In this document: positions 59,101 through 64,000 of the stretch, in pieces
Layout: the number at the start of each line of letters is the position of its first letter
Numbering within the stretch: position 1 is the stretch's first letter
Assembly: GCF_954871325.1 (NCBI RefSeq)
Contig: NC_088777.1
Coordinates: 7,975,366-8,039,365, forward strand
Origin: Gordionus sp. m RMFG-2023
Taxonomy: Eukaryota; Nematomorpha; Gordioida; Chordodea; Parachordodidae
Length of the DNA: 64,000 bases
Direction of reading: 5' to 3'
Position numbers and translations under genes: made by a program
Notes under the pieces: model-generated
Told to the model about the DNA's origin: nothing
What the model saw: the letters and a program-made list of their open reading frames with translations, nothing else
Databases searched by the model: none

Positions 59101-62100
59101 CGCTCGCATGATTCGTGAATTTATTATATTCGATTTTAAAATTTCCCTTTCTAACTAGCTGAAGAAAGAAAATGTCTCCATGCTAAGATTTTCCTTTAAA
59201 ATTTAATTGGACATGATAAAATTCCTCAGTCTAAATTTTGGATCTTCTTCAGATCTTGGCTGCGCCATAGCTAGAACATTTTTGTTTTTAATCAGCTAGG
59301 ATCCCCATTTTTTTGGTTTTTTTTAAAAAAATGATGATAGATTTGGAGGTAAGATGATAATAATACCAAAATACATAATGCATTATTATTATTCTAAAAA
59401 GAAAGGGAAAAAAAGAGACGAACTAAAGACACGGCCTTTAAGTTATAGAGAAGACTTTTTCTTTTTAAAAATTATGTTAAAGTATAAAAAACGCCAAATT
59501 TCAAAAATGAAATTTATTTATAGAATGCTGGATGCATTCTAGGAGTCGGTGTATTTTTGTGTAATCACGTGATAATTAATAATTGCCCCCAATAATAAAA
59601 CTTAGTTTAAGGTGAGAACCTTAACGCTACAAATTTCAGATAGTTTTATCGTGCATTTTTTTAAAAAAAAATTTATAATAAATATGATTTTTTTTAAAAA
59701 TACTAAAATTTAAAAATGACACAAAGATTCGTGAGAAAATTGCTTAAAATTTATAGGGTTAAGTATTATACACAATACTAGAATGTATGTAAGATTAGAA
59801 TTTTTTTTTACACGTAAAAGAAAAGCATTAAATAAATATTATGCCGGAAAATTACATACATTGGCGCTAAACACAAACCTTGTGACATTTAATTATATTA
59901 CGATTCATAAAATTAATGATAAAAACGAGATGCGTAATCTAGGAAAAACATTTCATTTGAACCTTTCTAATTTTATCAGAATCTCTTCTATATACAATTA
60001 ATTATACAGTGTTGTGCAGATTTGATGGAACATAATTTCCACATTTTAATATAAATCGTTAAAATTTACATCGAATCTTTAAAAGGATATAATATTTTGC
60101 CCTCCCCTTCCCAATAGATTTTATTATACATACTTTTTACCAATTTATAAAAAAAAAATTATTTACATTAATTGAGATTTTTGATAGAAGATAAGAACAC
60201 CTTTTTTGACAATGCCAAAAGGAGTAAAATCGTTCACGAAATATTATCGCGTTGCAAATACGACATGCAAGCCAGGAATTTCGGTATAAATAAATATATT
60301 CTTAAATTTTAAGACTTGATAAAACAAAAAAATTTGCTTATAAATGGGATTAAATATGTTATATCTGAACAATAAAACTTCAAATAAAAAGTTTGAAGAA
60401 AATAAAACCGCAGAGAAAGAACAAAATTTACAAGCGATTTTATTTTAAATCTGACGGACCGGGAAATAAATTCGCGGGTCGGATCGGGAAAAAAGGATGG
60501 TCCGCTTAATAGAGCTTAGAGAATATGTGTGAAAAATTATTCTAAAGCCTAATTTTGTTAAAATGGTATATTTTTAATTTATTGGTTTATAATTTTAATG
60601 ATGATAAATGATTATTATAAACAGGGGTCAAATTATTTATTGGCAGAAACAGGACATATTTTCTAATGTATTATACTTATTGATGATTTCTGATATTTTA
60701 TAAAAGTGATAATCCATAAAATATAGTTTTTTTAAAAAAAATTTAACCACTCCTCAATATTATAACTATTTGTTTATTTTGGTGATAAACTACAAATATT
60801 TCAGGTTAGACCTAATATCTATAATAATGTGAGGATTTTTTTAAAAAAAAACCAAGCCAGACCTAGCAACTTTCGTAAAGAAATGAAAGCCTAGCAACCT
60901 CAGTGAATGAAATTGGGCTGGACAAGGACTAAGTTTTCATCGGGAGGGGCCTGAGTATTTGCCATTTGCAGACCACCGATATCGATTTAAATAAAACTTA
61001 TTTTAACTTCAATAAAAATTGAGAAAATAGCTAAAATAAAATAAATTCAAAAATGTATAATGTGTAGAAAATAATTATCTTAGTTTTAAAAATAGTCGGC
61101 CAAGTTTCCTAAAGTGAAAATTGAGTAAGAAATCACCTCCGCGCTATGATCTTATATTATAAAACCTCATGGAACCAGAGTTAAACTTTTAAAAAAATTG
61201 TAACTAAATGTTAAATATGTACTAGAGGTATTTTTACAAAGTAAAATGTTTTTATTTGTCGCATTGAAATAAATGATGTATATATATTATTAGATTGGCG
61301 ATTGATTCATATGCATTTGTGTCCATACATAGGAATATGCTATAACGCCATTTTTTAATTTGCACCGTCGATTAAAGTGACATTAATGTGCATTTATATA
61401 ATGATTAATAAGATAATGGACCTGCATATCACAAAATGGCCTTATAGCTGACTCCTATGTATGGACAATGAAGCCAATCTATTAATATATATATACAAAC
61501 ATATCTTTGATTGGAATATGGAATCCATTGGGATTCGGAATCTCTCAATTTCAAATAATTTAACTGGGGGTACATTTTTAAATTTTAAAATTCAGATTGG
61601 AAATGTACATATCATCCAAACCTTTTTCTTAGAAAATTTAGAAGGTATTCATAATTTATACCAATTTTTATATAGATTTTTTAAAAAATATGGAAAGGTT
61701 TATGGGTGAAGAATTGTCTGATATTTATAGGACAACTTCTACATGAATGAAATTATTTTAAAATTATTTCTTAGTGAATGATATAAAATCGAGAGATTTA
61801 AAAACCCTGGATTCCTTTTCCTAATATATGGTGTGCAATGAAAATTGTAATAATATATTCAAAATATATAATTATCATGAATCCCTTTAAATACTATTTT
61901 TTAAAAAAAAATGAAGGCTTAGACAAATTAATATCCAGTGGTACGTATATAAGTTCCTTTCCTTTGCACGATGGCCCATTTTTGGAATATCATTCAGATG
62001 CTATAGAGGATCGCTCTACTAATAATCATCACCTTCCTAAAAATGATAGACAGGTATTATATTCATTTAAAAAGCCTGTTCCCATTTCGTGCGTGAAACC

Positions 62101-63946
62101 CCTCTGTCTTGGTAAATTATCTCCCCCCCCCCATCCACTTACTCCCATTATCTAATCAATCACCTGACTATATTTTTTAGAGATTATGATAGCGAGTATG
62201 ACAAAACCTTTAGAGTGTCCTAGTTCATGATCTGCTTAGCCTGAGGTAAATAGGAAATAAGTTTCAAAAATAAGACCAACCAATTCAAGAGCCTAAAGAA
62301 TTTTTTGCATTTTTTTTCTTCTTTTTTTTAAAAAAAAAAATTGATTTCGAAATTGTAATAATTATCGAAAATTAATGTATATTTTTTTTTATGAAATCTT
62401 AAGATATTGTACAAAATTTGGGCGAAGCCAAAAATGTTTTACAAAGAACAGCCGATCGGATTGATAAGGTAAATTAAATATATTTTTTTTAAAAAAACTC
62501 ATTTTCCTACTTGATATCCTATTATTAGAGACCTGCAGGTCTGGACCGCAAAATAACTTGGGTTTAAGTATCTGAGCGGAGCCTAAAAAATTTATATAAC
62601 CCGGGCGGGGTCAAATTTTTTAAAATAAATGTACGTAGATTTTCAAAAATGAGATTCATTTCATTTCTTACCTACGGCATAGCCTAATTTATTATTTATT
62701 TTGTTTTTCAAGGAATGGCAGGTTTATTTTTAAAATTATTTTGGCTATGAATTACATTAAGAAAAAGAATATAGTATTTTGAAGGTATTATTTACAATCG
62801 CGTCGCTATATAATATTATCTTGTCATTTAGGCGCATGCTCAGAATATATTGTTTCTACTTAAATCCATGGCTCAAAAAAGAGGTTTGAGCTCAAATAGT
62901 AAATCTTTTTTTTTAGGATTTGGGGATACATGTTAAAAAACCGTTATTAAAGGCCAGCATAAAATAAGAAAGGAGTGCCGAAGGCGCCATTGATTATACA
63001 TTCTAGCCTCTATTATCGAATAGAATTTATCCTTATTTGAATAAATATAAATCAGGAAATATTTCGGCGAGAAAATAGCCATATATTTTGCCTGGCTCGG
63101 ATTTTACACTATGATGCTCATACCAGCTGCACTTGTGGGCATCTTGTGGTTATTTTACGGACTTCTAACCATCGATAATTACATTCCCACGTAATTTTAT
63201 AAATGCTATTTCTTATTCATTATTTATTAATAATAAAAAAAATACTTTTTACAATTTTATTATAATTTAAAATCCTTCACAATTCAAATATATATAAATT
63301 TAAAGCAAGTTATTGGAAACTAGAATAATTTCCTAGAAACACCGCGATTTGAATTAATTCCTATTATCCCTATTAATTAGTAGAGCTATCTTTTCCTCTA
63401 TAATATTTAAGGAAATTCAAAACTTAGGGATATAAGGACCTATTTGTCGAAATTATTACGGTGATGAAATAAAAATTTAAGAGTTTATTATATCAAATTG
63501 AATAAGAAATGTTTGGTTCAATTCACTCACATTTTTAATTTTTGAATTCTGCACACGATTTAATTTAAAAGAGTATCTTTTAAAATTTTTATCTATATTT
63601 AGATACATTTGAATGGTATCTTACAATGTATGTATAATTTTTTTTTCAAAAGTAAAGAACTCTGCGACAAGAATGGAACCGGTAATATAACGATGTGTCC
63701 ATTATGTGATGAATTTTGTACTTTTTGGAAACTTTCTGATTCCTGTCTTTATTCCAAAGTTTATAAAAAATTTATTTAATAAAATTTAAAAATATAACTT
63801 AAAAAAAGAAGAAATAAAGTAAGAAAAGAAAAAAAAATGAATGAATCTGCATAAATTTTAATATATTTTTATATTACTGTTTTAGCTTGCGTATTTGTTC
63901 GATAATCCTGCCACTATCGCGTTTGCAATCTTCATGTCTTTTTGGT
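55937..63946 (+). CDS. Second anoctamin (TMEM16) gene, copy 2, exons 1-9, continues past the window
   Basis: Nine exons match copy 1 exons 1-9 in length (177, 96, 131, 107, 137, 65, 135, 106, 61) and phase, all open, with GT..AG ends. The product covers the N-terminal domain, TM1, the Cys-rich loop and the start of TM2. Differences from copy 1 are moderate and mostly conservative; in exon 7 four of about 45 residues differ (T/M, V/I, C/W, F/L), in exon 8 four of 36, while motifs SFPLHDG, YFGEKI, CPLCD and LFDNPAT are unchanged. Introns between are far more diverged, so the coding sequence appears constrained. Whether the 3' part, including the Ca2+ site, is present cannot be seen here. Confidence 0.92.
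56349..56444 (+). CDS. Anoctamin copy 2 exon 2
   Basis: Encodes [20 protein letters not shown] then [12 protein letters not shown]; acceptor TCTAG, donor AAG|GTATAC. Confidence 0.9.
56445..58962 (+). other. Intron 2 of anoctamin copy 2
   Basis: Holds the second copy of the MITE-like family (57,650-57,913), a C-run at 58,027-58,042, and blocks shared with copy 1 near 58,230-58,700. No exon recognised. Confidence 0.5.
57650..57913. mobile_element. MITE-like element, second copy of the 26,949-27,160 family
   Basis: Ends carry AACTCGATTTGAGCCGATTT and, inverted, GGCTCGATTTGAACCAAGTT. The interior AGCCTTGAGATTTCGCTAAT and TATTTTTCTGGATA blocks match the copy in anoctamin copy 1 intron 20. It is not at the equivalent intron, so it moved independently of the duplication. 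Confidence 0.6.
58963..59093 (+). CDS. Anoctamin copy 2 exon 3
   Basis: Encodes [20 protein letters not shown] then [19 protein letters not shown]; acceptor TTACAG, donor AG|GTTTTC. Confidence 0.85.
59094..60176 (+). other. Intron 3 of anoctamin copy 2
   Basis: About 290 bases longer than in copy 1. Open stretches here (59,354-59,542; 59,783-60,001) have no support. Confidence 0.5.
60177..60283 (+). CDS. Anoctamin copy 2 exon 4
   Basis: Encodes [20 protein letters not shown] then [14 protein letters not shown]; acceptor TTGAG, donor G|GTATAA, same phases as copy 1. Confidence 0.85.
60284..61916 (+). other. Intron 4 of anoctamin copy 2
   Basis: Includes a GC-rich GACGGACCGGG / CGGGTCGGATCGGG patch at 60,453-60,490 not seen at the matching place in copy 1. 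No exon recognised. Confidence 0.5.
61917..62053 (+). CDS. Anoctamin copy 2 exon 5
   Basis: Encodes [20 protein letters not shown] through HLPKNDRQ; donor CAG|GTATTA. The acceptor (AAAAATGAAG) lacks a good pyrimidine tract, unlike copy 1. Confidence 0.85.
62054..62403 (+). other. Intron 5 of anoctamin copy 2
   Basis: 350 bases against 688 in copy 1; C-run at 62,122-62,131; nothing else recognised. Confidence 0.5.
62404..62468 (+). CDS. Anoctamin copy 2 exon 6
   Basis: Encodes [20 protein letters not shown]; acceptor CTTAAG, donor AG|GTAAAT. Confidence 0.9.
62469..63055 (+). other. Intron 6 of anoctamin copy 2
   Basis: One of the best conserved introns between the copies, with the same GACCTGCAGGTCTGGACCGC patch (62,530-62,549). 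Confidence 0.5.
63056..63190 (+). CDS. Anoctamin copy 2 exon 7 (TM1)
   Basis: Encodes [20 protein letters not shown] then [18 protein letters not shown]; acceptor ATCAG, donor AC|GTAATT. Confidence 0.95.
63191..63652 (+). other. Intron 7 of anoctamin copy 2
   Basis: AT-rich, aligned in patches with copy 1 intron 7; nothing else recognised. Confidence 0.5.
63653..63758 (+). CDS. Anoctamin copy 2 exon 8 (first extracellular loop)
   Basis: Encodes [20 protein letters not shown] then [14 protein letters not shown], all loop cysteines kept; donor AAA|GTTTAT. Confidence 0.95.
63886..63946 (+). CDS. Anoctamin copy 2 exon 9 (TM2 start)
   Basis: Encodes [20 protein letters not shown]; donor T|GTAAGA. 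The last exon visible before the window end. Confidence 0.95.
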
Positions 63947-64000
63947 GTAAGAGCGTTTAAAAATCATTTTAATTAACGCATTATATCCAGAGCTTAAAAA

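Larger units (their letters stand above)
54450..64000 (+). repeat. Segmental duplication, copy 2 (anoctamin 5' part, truncated by the window)
   Basis: Aligns to 8,930-18,570. Exons have identical lengths; introns differ by insertions and deletions (intron 2 is about 460 bases shorter than in copy 1). The end is set by the window. Confidence 0.85.

Overview
The window is from an AT-rich animal nuclear genome. Genes are split by spliceosomal introns with GT..AG ends, the main gene is an anoctamin (a eukaryotic family), and the spaces are filled with LTR-type fossils, a LINE, hAT DNA transposons, MITE-like pieces and tandem repeats. I cannot name the species. Nothing bacterial or organellar is present.

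Region by region: 1-1,100 holds what look like the last exons of an unrecognised plus-strand gene. 1,550-3,420 is a decayed minus-strand Ty3/gypsy fossil. 3,420-8,930 is mostly unremarkable AT-rich DNA with one MITE-like element (6,983-7,449) and one interrupted reading frame of unknown origin. 10,320-30,469 is a 22-exon anoctamin (TMEM16) gene; all exon phases agree and the model gives about 1,059 residues, with every Ca2+-site residue of the family present. 32,698 to about 37,870 is a Ty3/gypsy fossil, followed directly by a broken RTE-like LINE (37,880-41,160). 41,819-43,946 on the minus strand is a likely small secreted-protein gene not otherwise obvious because its exons are short. 44,784-54,211 is a nested complex of long inverted-arm elements with about 245-bp tandem subrepeats. 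It contains an integrase-type ORF (KRBA2/SCAND3-like) that was split by a hAT transposon, and part of that hAT was later inverted. 54,450-64,000 is a second copy of 8,930-18,570, carrying the first nine recognised exons of a second anoctamin gene that runs off the window.

The main biological story is a tandem duplication of an anoctamin gene, copies about 45.5 kb apart on the same strand. Exons have the same lengths and phases and open frames in both copies, while introns have drifted, so both copies look maintained. The spacer between the copies is largely transposon. The inverted-arm complex ends only about 240 bp before the start of the second copy, so it may be connected with the duplication breakpoint.

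The most unusual structure is the 44.8-54.2 kb complex: an apparently under-described long-arm transposon family in a short (about 2.7 kb) and a long (integrase-bearing) form, with a readable order of events (arm element, hAT insertion with 8-bp target duplication, then inversion).
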